Below, piece by piece: positions 34,466-43,173 of a DNA stretch of 64,000 bases (positions are counted from its first letter, which is position 1; each line of letters begins with the position of its first letter). The position numbers and the translations under genes were made by a program. The DNA is from Actinoplanes sichuanensis (GTDB taxonomy: Bacteria; Actinomycetota; Actinomycetes; Mycobacteriales; Micromonosporaceae), in NCBI RefSeq assembly GCF_033097365.1, contig NZ_AP028461.1, positions 6,076,001 through 6,140,000 on the forward strand. Direction: 5' to 3'. The notes below the pieces were generated by a model. That model ran no database searches, was not told the origin of the DNA, and saw nothing but the letters and a program-made list of their open reading frames with translations.

Positions 34466-35926
34466 GTGTGGTGGCGCGACGGCGTCGTCTACCAGGTATA
34501 CCCGCGATCCTTCGCGGACGCCTCCGGAGACGGCGTCGGTGATCTCGCGGGCCTGACGGCCCGGCTCGGGCACATCGCCGGGCTGGGCGCCGACGCGATC
34601 TGGCTGACCCCGTTCCAGCGGTCACCCCAGGCCGATCACGGGTACGACGTGAGCGACTACACCGACGTCGACCCGCTCTTCGGCGATCTCGCGGCCTTCG
34701 ACACCCTGGTGGCCCGCGCGCACGAGCTCGGCCTGCGGGTGATCGTCGACATCGTGCCCAACCACTGCTCCGACCAGCACCCGGTCTTCCGGTCCGCGCT
34801 CGCCGGTGATCCGTCGGCCCGCGCCCGGTTCCACTTCGCCGCGGAACCCAACAACTGGCCCAGCGTCTTCGGCGGGCCGGCCTGGACGCAGATCGCCGAC
34901 GGCTCCTGGTACCTGCATCTCTACGCGCCGGAGCAGCCCGACTGGAACTGGCGTGATCCGCGTACCGCCCCGTTCTTCGACGAGGTGCTCCGATTCTGGC
35001 TCGACCGCGGCGTCGACGGGCTGCGCATCGACGTCGCCCACGGCCTGTTCAAAACGGCCGGCCTGCCGTCGCTGCCGCCCGGCACGATCCCCGAGCCCGG
35101 CCGCTTACGCGGCAACCCGCACGCCTGCGACCAGCCCGAGACGATCCAGGTCTATCGCCGCTGGCGCAAGATCATTGCGGGGTACGATCCCCCGCGCGCC
35201 CTGATCGGCGAGGTCAACCTCGACCCGCACCGGGCCGCGCGATACGTCGGCGAGGACCGGCTGCACCAGTCGTTCGCCTTCGAGTTCCTGGTCGCCCCGT
35301 GGAGCGCGGTCGCCTGGCGCGACACCGCCACCCGGCTGCTCGCCCACCGCCCGGTGACCTGGGTCGTGGAGAACCACGACGTGACACGCACCGCCACCCG
35401 CTACGGCAACGCCGACCGGGCCCGCGCCGCCCTGCTCACCATCCTCGGCCTGCCCGGCTCCGCCTACCTCTACCAGGGCCAGGAGTACAGCCTGCCGGAG
35501 GCGGACGTGCCGGCCGCGGCCCGCCAGGACCCGGCCTGGCGGCGTTCCGGTTTCTCCCGCGACGGCTGCCGGGTGCCCCTGCCCTGGCCGGACGGCTTCT
35601 CCCCACCCGGCGCGGCCGCACCGTGGCTGCCGGTCCCGTCCGACTGGGCCGGCCACCTGACGTCGCCGACGCTGCCACTGACCCGGGAGGCGATCGCACT
35701 GCGCCGCCGTCTGCACCTCTCCCCCGACGACCCGGTGACCCTGACCGTCTCCCACGACGACCGCCTGACCGCTTGGCGACCCACCTTCACCCTGGTCGTG
35801 GCCATGGGCGGCACCCCGGTCCCGCTGCCACCGGGCGACCTGCTGCTGTCCAGCGGCCCGCTGACCCCGGACGGCCTGCTCCCCCCGGACACCGCCGCCT
35901 GGCTCACCCCCGCCCCCGGCCCCTGA
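34466..35926 (+). CDS. GH13 alpha-glucosidase / oligo-1,6-glucosidase-type enzyme
   Basis: The 486-residue cytosolic enzyme of glycoside hydrolase family 13 opens with WWRDGVVYQVYPRSFADASGDGVGDLAG. The conserved regions are present: DIVPNHCSDQH near residue 95, GLRIDVAHG with the nucleophile Asp near 189, IGEVNL with the acid Glu near 248, and VENHDVTR near 303. It hydrolyses short alpha-glucosides delivered by transporters. GTG 34466 follows the 51-aa gene at 2 bp without its own ribosome-binding site. It may serve the aglEFG-like importer at 50.9-54.3 kb, which lacks an adjacent glucosidase. Confidence 0.9.
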   Translation: MWWRDGVVYQVYPRSFADASGDGVGDLAGLTARLGHIAGLGADAIWLTPFQRSPQADHGYDVSDYTDVDPLFGDLAAFDTLVARAHELGLRVIVDIVPNHCSDQHPVFRSALAGDPSARARFHFAAEPNNWPSVFGGPAWTQIADGSWYLHLYAPEQPDWNWRDPRTAPFFDEVLRFWLDRGVDGLRIDVAHGLFKTAGLPSLPPGTIPEPGRLRGNPHACDQPETIQVYRRWRKIIAGYDPPRALIGEVNLDPHRAARYVGEDRLHQSFAFEFLVAPWSAVAWRDTATRLLAHRPVTWVVENHDVTRTATRYGNADRARAALLTILGLPGSAYLYQGQEYSLPEADVPAAARQDPAWRRSGFSRDGCRVPLPWPDGFSPPGAAAPWLPVPSDWAGHLTSPTLPLTREAIALRRRLHLSPDDPVTLTVSHDDRLTAWRPTFTLVVAMGGTPVPLPPGDLLLSSGPLTPDGLLPPDTAAWLTPAPGP

Positions 35927-36021
35927 CCACTCCGCCCGCCCGGCCCTGCCTCGCCTCGCCGTGTCCCGCCCCGCGCGTTCGCGGTGTCGATCGGCCCGGC
36001 GACATGGGTAGGGTGTCGGCC

Positions 36022-36489
36022 GTGGCTGTGATCATCGATGTGCCGGCGTTTCGCGGTTCGATTTCGGGTGCGGTCGCTGCGGCGGCGGAGCGACTGCTCG
36101 ACAACGGTGACGTCGACGAACTGGAGCCGGTCGGCGGTGGCGCCCGGGCAGTGGTGACCGACGGCGCGGACCGGTTCGAGCCGTGGGTGGGCGTGGTCGA
36201 CCGGGTGTTCACCGGCGATTGTGACTGCCCGGCCGACGCGGGCGACGACGGTCTCTGCGCGCATGCCGTCGCGGTGGCGCTGGCCGCCTTCGAGGACGGG
36301 ATCAAGTTCGCCGCGGCCGGGGTTCCGCATGGTGACGACGATGCGGACGAGGACGCCGACGAACCGGAGCGGGCCGGGCTCTGGCAGGCGGTCGAGGCCC
36401 TCGACCAGCGGGAACTGACTGAACTGGTGGTCGAACAGGCTCTTCGGGACCCGGCGTTCGCGGCCCGTCTACTCGGCCGGGAGAGTTGA
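36022..36489 (+). CDS. SWIM zinc-finger-like protein
   Basis: The 155-residue protein contains the SWIM pattern CxCx(n)CxH (CDCPADAGDDGLCAH) at about residues 71-85, then an acidic Asp/Glu stretch near 105-120 and a helical C-terminus. SWIM domains bind DNA or proteins and often occur near SNF2-type helicases, but none is adjacent here. GTG 36022 sits 7 nt after TAGGGT (36009-36014); ATG 36004, six codons earlier, is an alternative but lies on top of that promoter box. Confidence 0.75.
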   Translation: MAVIIDVPAFRGSISGAVAAAAERLLDNGDVDELEPVGGGARAVVTDGADRFEPWVGVVDRVFTGDCDCPADAGDDGLCAHAVAVALAAFEDGIKFAAAGVPHGDDDADEDADEPERAGLWQAVEALDQRELTELVVEQALRDPAFAARLLGRES

Positions 36490-36496
36490 ACGGGCG

Positions 36497-36949
36497 TCAG
36501 GTCCAGGAGCGGAATTCCGGGAGCAGGGCCGGCAGGGACGGCGGTTCCAGCGGGTCCGGGAGTGCGGACAGCTCGGCCGGCAGGATCCAGGCGTGGGTGA
36601 GGAGTTCGCTCTGCTCGTACGGCAGCAGGCCGGCCCGGACCACCGGCGGCCGTGAGCCGGCGAACGACGCCGTGAAGAACTGCTCCGGGCCCACGAAGTG
36701 GGTCCCCTTCCAGACCGTGTCGCGCTGCACCTCCAGGAAGCGCTCCCCGATCGCCGCCGGGTCGAGGCCGGTCTCCTCGGCGAGCTCGCGCCGGGCCGCC
36801 TCCAGCGGGGTCTCGCCCGGATCGATGCCACCGCCGGGCGGCTCCCAGAGGCGCCCGCCGGAGACCGGATCCGCCCAGTTCATCAGCAGGACACGACCGT
36901 CGGCGTCGAAACAGATCACCCGTACCGCCGGGCGGTGAACACTCCCCAT
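36497..36949 (-). CDS. Nudix hydrolase
   Basis: This 150-residue protein contains a complete Nudix box, GGGIDPGETPLEAARRELAEETGL at about residues 40-63, with the metal-binding REXXEE core. It hydrolyses a nucleoside diphosphate linked to another moiety; the exact substrate is unknown. Two adjacent ATG codons are possible. ATG 36949 was chosen because it lies 6 nt after the minus-strand box TAGGCT (36961-36956), suggesting a leaderless mRNA. The gene is divergent from the YciO-like gene only 23 bp away, and its 3' end faces the SWIM gene. Confidence 0.85.
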   Translation of the reverse strand: MGSVHRPAVRVICFDADGRVLLMNWADPVSGGRLWEPPGGGIDPGETPLEAARRELAEETGLDPAAIGERFLEVQRDTVWKGTHFVGPEQFFTASFAGSRPPVVRAGLLPYEQSELLTHAWILPAELSALPDPLEPPSLPALLPEFRSWT

Positions 36950-36955
36950 CATCGA

Positions 36956-36965
36956 AGCCTAAGCT
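36956..36965. promoter_or_regulatory. Overlapping divergent -10 boxes between Nudix and YciO-like genes
   Basis: AGCCTAAGCT reads TAAGCT on the plus strand (36960-36965), 7 nt before GTG 36973, and TAGGCT on the minus strand, 6 nt before ATG 36949. Layout and sequence nearly match the site at 23567-23576. Confidence 0.6.
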
Positions 36966-36972
36966 GTCGGGA

Positions 36973-37605
36973 GTGGCCAAGTACTTCGACGTGCACCCGG
37001 ACAATCCGCAGGCGCGCAGCATCAATCAGATCGTCGAGCTGATCCGCTCGGACGGGCTGGTCGCCTACCCGACCGACTCGTGTTTCGCGCTCGGGTGCCG
37101 GATGGGCAGCAAGGACGCGCTGGATCGGATCCGGGCGATCCGTCACCTCGACGACAGACACCATTTCACACTGATGTGTCACGATTTCGCCCAGTTGGGC
37201 CAGTTCGTGACGATCAACAACGCGCTGTTCCGGGCGGTGAAGGCCTCGACGCCGGGGCCGTTCACGTTCATCCTCCCGGCGACCAAGGAGGTGCCGCGGC
37301 GGCTCCTGCACCCCAAGAAGAAGACGGTGGGGGTACGGATCACCGCACACACCACCGCGCAGGCGATCCTGGCCGAACTCGGTGAGCCCCTGGTCTCGTC
37401 GACGCTGCTGCTGCCCGGTGAGACCGAGGCGATGACGCAGGGCTGGGAGATCAAGGAGACCCTCGACCACTCGATCGACGCGGTGATCGATTCCGGTGAC
37501 TGCGGCACCGAGCCGACCACGGTGATCGACCTGTCCGAGGGCGAGCCGGAGATCCTGCGGGTCGGGGCGGGCGATCCGAGCCGGTTCAGCTCAGCCGCAA
37601 TTTGA
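36973..37605 (+). CDS. Sua5/YciO/YrdC-family protein (threonylcarbamoyl-AMP synthase-like)
   Basis: The 210-residue protein has the YrdC fold: IVELIRSDGLVAYPTDSCFALGCRMGSKDALDRIRAIRHLDDRHHFTLMC and FTFILPATKEVPRRLLHPKKKTVGVRI. Members of this family make threonylcarbamoyl-AMP for tRNA t6A; this shape, lacking the Sua5 extension, is closest to YciO, whose activity is weaker and less certain. GTG 36973 lies 7 nt after TAAGCT, with the next gene (BTAD regulator) convergent and overlapping by 20 nt. Which of several homologues in the genome performs t6A synthesis cannot be told. Confidence 0.85.
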   Translation: MAKYFDVHPDNPQARSINQIVELIRSDGLVAYPTDSCFALGCRMGSKDALDRIRAIRHLDDRHHFTLMCHDFAQLGQFVTINNALFRAVKASTPGPFTFILPATKEVPRRLLHPKKKTVGVRITAHTTAQAILAELGEPLVSSTLLLPGETEAMTQGWEIKETLDHSIDAVIDSGDCGTEPTTVIDLSEGEPEILRVGAGDPSRFSSAAI

Positions 37606-40390
37606 CGCGCAGCCCGGCCGTGCCCGGGTGGTCGAGTTTCTCCAGCAGGGTGAGCGCCTGCCGCCACTGCCCGGCGGCGGCCACGGTGTCACCCGCGGCC
37701 GCGTAGGTGTCGCCGAGATGTTCCCGGATGTCGGCTTCGTTGGCGAGGTCCCCGGCCGACCGGTAGAGGTCGAGCGACCGCTGGTACGCCGCGACCGCCA
37801 GATCGTGGTCGCCGAGGTGGTGGTGTGCCCAGCCGATGCTGTCCCAGGTGGCGGCCTGCCCGTGCCGGTCGCCGAGTTCGTCGTGCAGGGCGAGCGCCTC
37901 CCGGCAGTAGCGCAGGGTGAGGTCATGATGGCCGTCGCGGCCCAGCGACCAGCCGAGTGCGCTCAGGGCACGGGCCTCGCCGACCACATCACCGGCGGCC
38001 CGATAGAGCGGCCGGGCCTGCCGGACCAGTTCCTGGCAGTCGGCGTTGCGGCCCTGCTGGTCGCGCATCCAGGCGATCCCGAACAGGATGTTGGCCCGGC
38101 CGCCGGGATCGTCCAGCCGCTCATAGAGCCGGACCGCCTCGGCATAGTGGGGTTCGGCCTCGTCGTATCGGCCGACCTGCACGAACCCGCGGGCCAGCGA
38201 CTGGTGGGCGCGGGCCTCGGCCCGGGCCTCGCCGCGACGGCCGGCGGCGGTGACGGCGATCCGCTCGGCGGCCGCCCAGTCGTCCCAGTGGCCCTGCCGG
38301 TCCAGGAAGTCGTCGAGCGCCCACGGCAGCTGCCAGCCGTAATCGTCCAGGTCGGCGGCCTGCCGCAGCGCCGCCATCAGCACGGCGTGCTCCGCGGTGA
38401 ACCAGCGCAACGCCTCGGCCTCGCCGCTGAGCGGCTCGGGCCGGACCCCGGCCGCCGGCGGCGGGATGGTCAGCGGCCGCCGTTTCGGGTCCAGGTTGAG
38501 CGCGGCCGTCCGGGCGGTGTGCAGCAGGTGGTCCAGCAGGCGGCGCACGGCCGGACCGCGTTCGGTTTCGGAGAGCAGATCGGCGGCGTACGCCCGGAGC
38601 AGATCGTGCATCACGAAACGTCCGGGCCGGTGCTCGCTGATCAGGCTGGCCCGAACAAGTTCGGCGAGGGCATCCCCGACGTGATCCCCGCCGGAAGCCG
38701 TAGCGGCGTCCGCGGACACGGCGGCGGCGGTGGCGGAGGTGGCGGTGGTGGCGGAGGCGTCCGCGGTGGAGGTGGAGACGGCGGCGAGCGAGGCCGCAGC
38801 CGCGGCGGACAGATCCGGGCCCGGGTTGGCGCCGAGCAGTCGGAACAGTCGGGCCGCGGCCGGGCTCAGCGAGCGGTAGGACCAGGAGAACACGGTTCGC
38901 GGGTCGGTCTCGTCATCGCCGTCGAGGCCGTCGAGGCGGGAACCGGCGAGTTCGGCGGCCAGGTCACCGAGCGCCGCACCGGACCTGATGGCGGCCCGTG
39001 CCGCGACCGTGACCAGGGCGAGCGGCAGCCCGGCGGTGGCCGCGACCAGAGCGGCCACGGTGCACGGCTCGGCGGCGAGGCGGGTTGCGCCGAGCCGCCC
39101 GGCCAGCAGTTCACCGGCGGCGCCGGGGTCGAGGGCGTCCAGCGGCACCGGGGCGGCGCCGTGTGAGGCGACCAGGCCGGTGAGCCGGTCCCGGCTGGTG
39201 ACGACGGCGACCGTCGCACCGGCGCCGGGCAGCAGCGGCCGTACGTGGGCGGCGTCGCGGACGTTGTCCAACACCAGCAGCAGCCGCCGCCCGGCGAGCA
39301 GGCCGCGCAGCAGGCCGGTGCGGGCGTCCAGGCCGTGCGGGACGGGCCGGCCGGGGTCGAGGACGGCGAGCAGGTTGCGGGCCGCCTCGTCGGCGCTCAT
39401 CACCTCGTCGCTGCGGTCGAAGCCGCGCAGGTTGAGATAGAGCTGCCCGTCCGGGAACCGGTGCCGGGACCGGTGGCCCCAGTGCACGGCGAGGGCGGTC
39501 TTGCCGACGCCGGGCGGGCCGGTGACGACGGCCAGGCGCAGACCGACGGCCATCGCCCGGTCGAGCTCACCGAGTTCGGCGCGGCGGCCGGTGAAGGCGA
39601 TGGCGTCAGCCGGCAGTTGGGACAGCTCGGCGCGGCGCGCGGGCGCCGCGGGCGGCGGATCGCCACGCAGGATCCGGGTGTGCAGGGCGGTCAGTTCGGG
39701 TCCGGGTTCGCTGCCCAACCGGTCGGCGATGGCATCTCTGGTACGGGCGAACGTCTCCAGCGCCTGTGCCGGCCGCCCGGCCGCGACCAGGGCGCGCATC
39801 TGCACCGCGATCAGGCCCTCGACGGTCGGGTGCTCGGCGGCGAACGGGGCGAGCCGTTCCGCGGTCTCCTCGGCCCGCCCCAGACGCAGGGCGCTGCGGC
39901 CCAGGCGGGTCAGCACGTCGAGCCGTTCCCGGCCGAGGGCGTCGCGGACCCGGGCCGCCCAGTCGCCGGGCACCCCGGCCAGTGCCTCGTCGCCCCAACC
40001 GTCGAGTGCGCCGAGCAGCAGTCGCCCGGCCTGCTCGTCATCACCGGACTCCTCGGCGGCGCGCGCCTCGAAGATCCGGCGGCGGGCCCGGTGCAGGTCG
40101 ACGAGCTCGGGATCGCAGTCGATCAGGTAGCCGCCGGCCGCGAACCGGAGACTGCCGGGGCCGAGGACCGGGTCGAGGACGCGCCGTAGCCGGGTCGCGT
40201 ACGGCGCGAGCGGTGTGGCCGAGCGGGGCGGCGAGTCACCCCAGATCCGGTCGATCAGGGTGCCGGCCGGCACCGCCTGGCGCGGGGTGAGCAGCAGGGC
40301 GGCGAGCAGGCAGCGCTGTTTGCCGGGTCCGAGATCGACCTCGTGCCCGTCGTGTGACAGCTCGACCGGTCCCAGCAGCCGCCAGTGCAT
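37586..40390 (-). CDS. AfsR/SARP-type regulator: HTH - BTAD - NB-ARC - TPR
   Basis: This 934-residue cytosolic transcriptional regulator has an OmpR-like winged HTH at about 1-95, a BTAD at about 98-243, and a STAND-type NB-ARC with P-loop VVTGPPGVGKTALAVHWG near 290 and LLLVLDNV near 372. The C-terminal half contains tetratricopeptide repeats. Such proteins couple nucleotide state and ligand or phosphorylation to activation of antibiotic or morphological genes. Residues near 530-565 form an Ala/Ser/Thr low-complexity insert. No biosynthetic cluster is adjacent, so its targets are unknown. Its 3' end overlaps the YciO-like gene by 20 nt. Confidence 0.9.
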   Translation of the reverse strand: MHWRLLGPVELSHDGHEVDLGPGKQRCLLAALLLTPRQAVPAGTLIDRIWGDSPPRSATPLAPYATRLRRVLDPVLGPGSLRFAAGGYLIDCDPELVDLHRARRRIFEARAAEESGDDEQAGRLLLGALDGWGDEALAGVPGDWAARVRDALGRERLDVLTRLGRSALRLGRAEETAERLAPFAAEHPTVEGLIAVQMRALVAAGRPAQALETFARTRDAIADRLGSEPGPELTALHTRILRGDPPPAAPARRAELSQLPADAIAFTGRRAELGELDRAMAVGLRLAVVTGPPGVGKTALAVHWGHRSRHRFPDGQLYLNLRGFDRSDEVMSADEAARNLLAVLDPGRPVPHGLDARTGLLRGLLAGRRLLLVLDNVRDAAHVRPLLPGAGATVAVVTSRDRLTGLVASHGAAPVPLDALDPGAAGELLAGRLGATRLAAEPCTVAALVAATAGLPLALVTVAARAAIRSGAALGDLAAELAGSRLDGLDGDDETDPRTVFSWSYRSLSPAAARLFRLLGANPGPDLSAAAAASLAAVSTSTADASATTATSATAAAVSADAATASGGDHVGDALAELVRASLISEHRPGRFVMHDLLRAYAADLLSETERGPAVRRLLDHLLHTARTAALNLDPKRRPLTIPPPAAGVRPEPLSGEAEALRWFTAEHAVLMAALRQAADLDDYGWQLPWALDDFLDRQGHWDDWAAAERIAVTAAGRRGEARAEARAHQSLARGFVQVGRYDEAEPHYAEAVRLYERLDDPGGRANILFGIAWMRDQQGRNADCQELVRQARPLYRAAGDVVGEARALSALGWSLGRDGHHDLTLRYCREALALHDELGDRHGQAATWDSIGWAHHHLGDHDLAVAAYQRSLDLYRSAGDLANEADIREHLGDTYAAAGDTVAAAGQWRQALTLLEKLDHPGTAGLRVKLRLS

Positions 40391-40603
40391 CTCGGTTGGT
40401 CTCCCGGTGGTTCCCCGTCACGTGCCGGTGATCCCCGCCACGAGCCTAGAACAATTGCCGACGTGCAAGCGTTTTGCAAACCGAGATCGGCACCATGGTC
40501 CGGCGTCCACGGGCCACGGGGGGTCGTGGGCGCCGCACACGTCCATCATGGATTGTCGCCGGGGTGGCCCGAGGGCTCCCCGGCTGTCCGTTTCCGGTCG
40601 TGA

Positions 40604-41965
40604 TCAGGTCTGGACGACGTCGAACAGGTCCAGCGGCACGGCCGCGGCCAGCGCCGCGGTGCCCAGGTCGTTCGGGTGCAGGCCGTCACCGCAGTCGTAG
40701 CGGGCCCGCATCCGGTGCGGGGCTCGCGGGTCACGGACCGCGGCGTCGAAGTCGATCACCGCGTCGTAGGCTCCGGCGGTCCGGATCCAGTGGTTGAGTT
40801 CCTGCCGCTTCGTCTCGTTGGCCGGGTTGTCGTAACGGCGTACCGCACCGCCGAACGGGAGCAGCGTCCCCCCGTACACCCGCAGGCCGTTGACCCTCGC
40901 CTTGTCGATGAGCTCGCGGTGCCCGGCGATCAGCCGGCTCGAGGTGAGGCCGGTGTTGTTGCCGAGATCGTTCACCCCGATCAGGGTGACCAGGTAGCGG
41001 ACCCCCGGCTGACCGAGGACGTCGCGGTCGAAACGGCGCAGCGCGGCCGGCCCGATCGACGCCTTGACATCGGCGTCGCCGGTACGGTCCTCGTATCCGA
41101 AGAGCAGCCGGTTGCCGCTGAGGCCGGCGTTGAGCAGGCCGCGCGCGCGGCGCTCGAGGCGCAGCCGGCTGGACAGCAGGTCGGGCCAGCGGTGGTTGGC
41201 GCTGTCGGTGGTCTGGGTGCCGCAGGTGATCGAGTCGCCGAGCGCGACGATCGCGGTGGCGTCGCCGACCGCGCGGACGCTGACCCCGGTGAGCCACAGG
41301 TAGCGGGTGGTACGCCGACCCCGGCGCGGGCTGTCGGTGGCGGTGGCGTCGCCGTCGGTGATCAGGTTGGACTGCTTGGCCCGCGGGCTGACCGTGCCGA
41401 CCCGAACCTTGTCCGGCAGGTAGAGGCTGACCACCAGGTCGGCGCCGGGCGCGAGGATCAGGTCGGCCACGTCGCTGACCAGCAGGCCGCCCGGGGTCAG
41501 GACGGCTCCGGCGGCACCGCCGAAGGTGAGGGGGCGGAGGCTGCCGGGAACGGTGTCGCAGGAGCCCCCGGCGCCGGCCCGCACGCCGATGGTGGCCCGG
41601 CCGATCCGCACCGGCTCGGCGCCGAACTCGTTGGACAGGGTGACGCGTGGCAGGTCGCCGCCGACGCTGGTGTGCACCACCTGCCGTACCGTCTTGCCGG
41701 CGAGCGTGAGAACCTTCCGAGCCGGGACGGCGGTGAGCGCGGCGGCCCAGGTGCCGACCCGGGCCGGGCGGTGGTAGATCGGATCGCCCTCACCGGCCCG
41801 GCCGGGGGTGCCCATCACCACGGTCGCCCCGGCGCCGGCCAGCAGCAGGCCACGACGGGTCACGGCCCGGTGGAACGCCGGCCGACGGACGGTATCGGAC
41901 AAGCCGATAAGAGAGCTTTTCGCGGATATGCGGTAAAAGTAGGTATCTTCGCGGTTCGCCGTCAA
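40604..41965 (-). CDS. Tat-exported SGNH/GDSL hydrolase
   Basis: The 453-residue protein carries a twin-arginine signal (TRRGLLLAGAGATVVMG) after a long n-region, an N-terminal beta domain (about 60-210), and an SGNH hydrolase domain with ALGDSITCGTQT, NAGLSGNRLL, LIGVNDLG, and DGLHPND as the four blocks. It resembles lipase/esterases of the GDSL type secreted by actinobacteria. TTG 41965 follows GGAGGG and is preferred; a longer reading frame from 42004 and an internal TTG are alternatives, so the N-terminus is uncertain. It lies downstream of the AA10 gene on the same strand, 90 bp apart, perhaps in the same operon. Confidence 0.8.
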   Translation of the reverse strand: MTANREDTYFYRISAKSSLIGLSDTVRRPAFHRAVTRRGLLLAGAGATVVMGTPGRAGEGDPIYHRPARVGTWAAALTAVPARKVLTLAGKTVRQVVHTSVGGDLPRVTLSNEFGAEPVRIGRATIGVRAGAGGSCDTVPGSLRPLTFGGAAGAVLTPGGLLVSDVADLILAPGADLVVSLYLPDKVRVGTVSPRAKQSNLITDGDATATDSPRRGRRTTRYLWLTGVSVRAVGDATAIVALGDSITCGTQTTDSANHRWPDLLSSRLRLERRARGLLNAGLSGNRLLFGYEDRTGDADVKASIGPAALRRFDRDVLGQPGVRYLVTLIGVNDLGNNTGLTSSRLIAGHRELIDKARVNGLRVYGGTLLPFGGAVRRYDNPANETKRQELNHWIRTAGAYDAVIDFDAAVRDPRAPHRMRARYDCGDGLHPNDLGTAALAAAVPLDLFDVVQT

Positions 41966-42055
41966 GCCACCCTCCGGTGTACAGCGCCCCCGACAGCGCG
42001 ACATCAGTCACACTGCCGGGGGAACCGTCACCTGGGCGTCAATCTTCCGACTGCG

Positions 42056-43171
42056 TCACGCTGTGGTGCAGGCCAGGTTCTGCACCGTCGGCGCCGAGGT
42101 CCCGGTCGCCAGGAATCCGAACGTGACGTGGCCGTTGGCCGGCACGCTCGAGTTCCAGCTCTCCGGTGTCACCGTGACCAGCGATCCGCTGCTGACCGCC
42201 TTGCCGCTCCACAGCTGGGCGAGCTGCTGCCCGCCGGGCCAGGTCCAGGTGATCTTCCAGTTGTTCACCGCCGAGGTCCCGGCGTGCACCATGACCTCGC
42301 CCTGGAAGCCGCCGGACCACGCCGACGTGATGTTGTACATCGCGGTGCAGCCGCCCGGGTTGGTCGGCGTGGACGGCGACGGGCTGCCCGGGTTGCTGGG
42401 CGAGGGGCTGCCCGGGTTGCTGGGCGACGGGCTGCCCGGGTTGCTCGGCGACGGGCTGGTGCCGCCGCCGATGCCGGTGACCTCGCCGTTGCCGCCGTCG
42501 AAGACGACGTCGGAGCAGCCGTAGAAGGTCTCCGTGCTGTCCGAGCGCGACCACACCGAGTAGATCAGGTGCTTACCGGTCTTGTTCGCGGGCAGCCGCC
42601 CGGTCCAGTAGTAGTGCCCGTCGTCGGTGCCCGGCCCGCCGTTCGCGGGCGGGTTGGTCACCTGGTCGAACGGCGTCGGCTCCAGGTCGCCCCAGGCGAG
42701 CGGCTTGGTCGGGTCGTAGCCGTCCTTGGTGATGTACAGGTAGAACGTGCCGGGGTGCTTGGCCCAGTTGTTGTACTTGAACTGGACGCTCGCGCCGGCC
42801 GTCAGGTGGGTGGTCGGCCAGTCGGTCCGGGCCAGGTTGAACCCGGTGAAGTTGTACGGCCCACCGGTGCCACCACTGCACAGCTGGCCGTCCGGGAGGA
42901 ATCCGCTGACCCGCCCGGCCCCGTCCGAGCGGAGCACGGCGAACCAGTTGTACAGCGACGTGACGCCACTGGCCGCGACCGCCGCCGCGCAGGCGGCGTT
43001 CTTCGGCTCGATCGCGCCGGTGGACGGGTTACGGCCGTCCTGGTAGCAGAACCAGGTGCGGCTGCCGGGCACCTGGATGGCGCCGTGGGCCTGGGCCGGG
43101 GAGCTGGGCAGGGCCAGGATCCCGGCCGCGGCGGCGAACAGGGCCACCGCGACCAAACGAAGGCGTTTCAT
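42056..43171 (-). CDS. AA10 lytic polysaccharide monooxygenase with CBM2
   Basis: The 371-residue secreted copper enzyme oxidatively cleaves crystalline cellulose. Signal cleavage after AQA leaves His29 as the first mature residue; His29 and His122 form the copper histidine brace. The AA10 domain (29 to about 225) ends in ETFYGCSDVVFDGG. The linker SPSPSNPG repeats three times, and CBM2 fills about 272-371. ATG 43171 has GGGG upstream; the GTG two codons earlier overlaps the gh48 stop (GTGATC) and would couple translation. Third gene of the GH74-GH48-AA10 operon. Confidence 0.93.
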   Translation of the reverse strand: MKRLRLVAVALFAAAAGILALPSSPAQAHGAIQVPGSRTWFCYQDGRNPSTGAIEPKNAACAAAVAASGVTSLYNWFAVLRSDGAGRVSGFLPDGQLCSGGTGGPYNFTGFNLARTDWPTTHLTAGASVQFKYNNWAKHPGTFYLYITKDGYDPTKPLAWGDLEPTPFDQVTNPPANGGPGTDDGHYYWTGRLPANKTGKHLIYSVWSRSDSTETFYGCSDVVFDGGNGEVTGIGGGTSPSPSNPGSPSPSNPGSPSPSNPGSPSPSTPTNPGGCTAMYNITSAWSGGFQGEVMVHAGTSAVNNWKITWTWPGGQQLAQLWSGKAVSSGSLVTVTPESWNSSVPANGHVTFGFLATGTSAPTVQNLACTTA

Positions 43172-43173
43172 GA

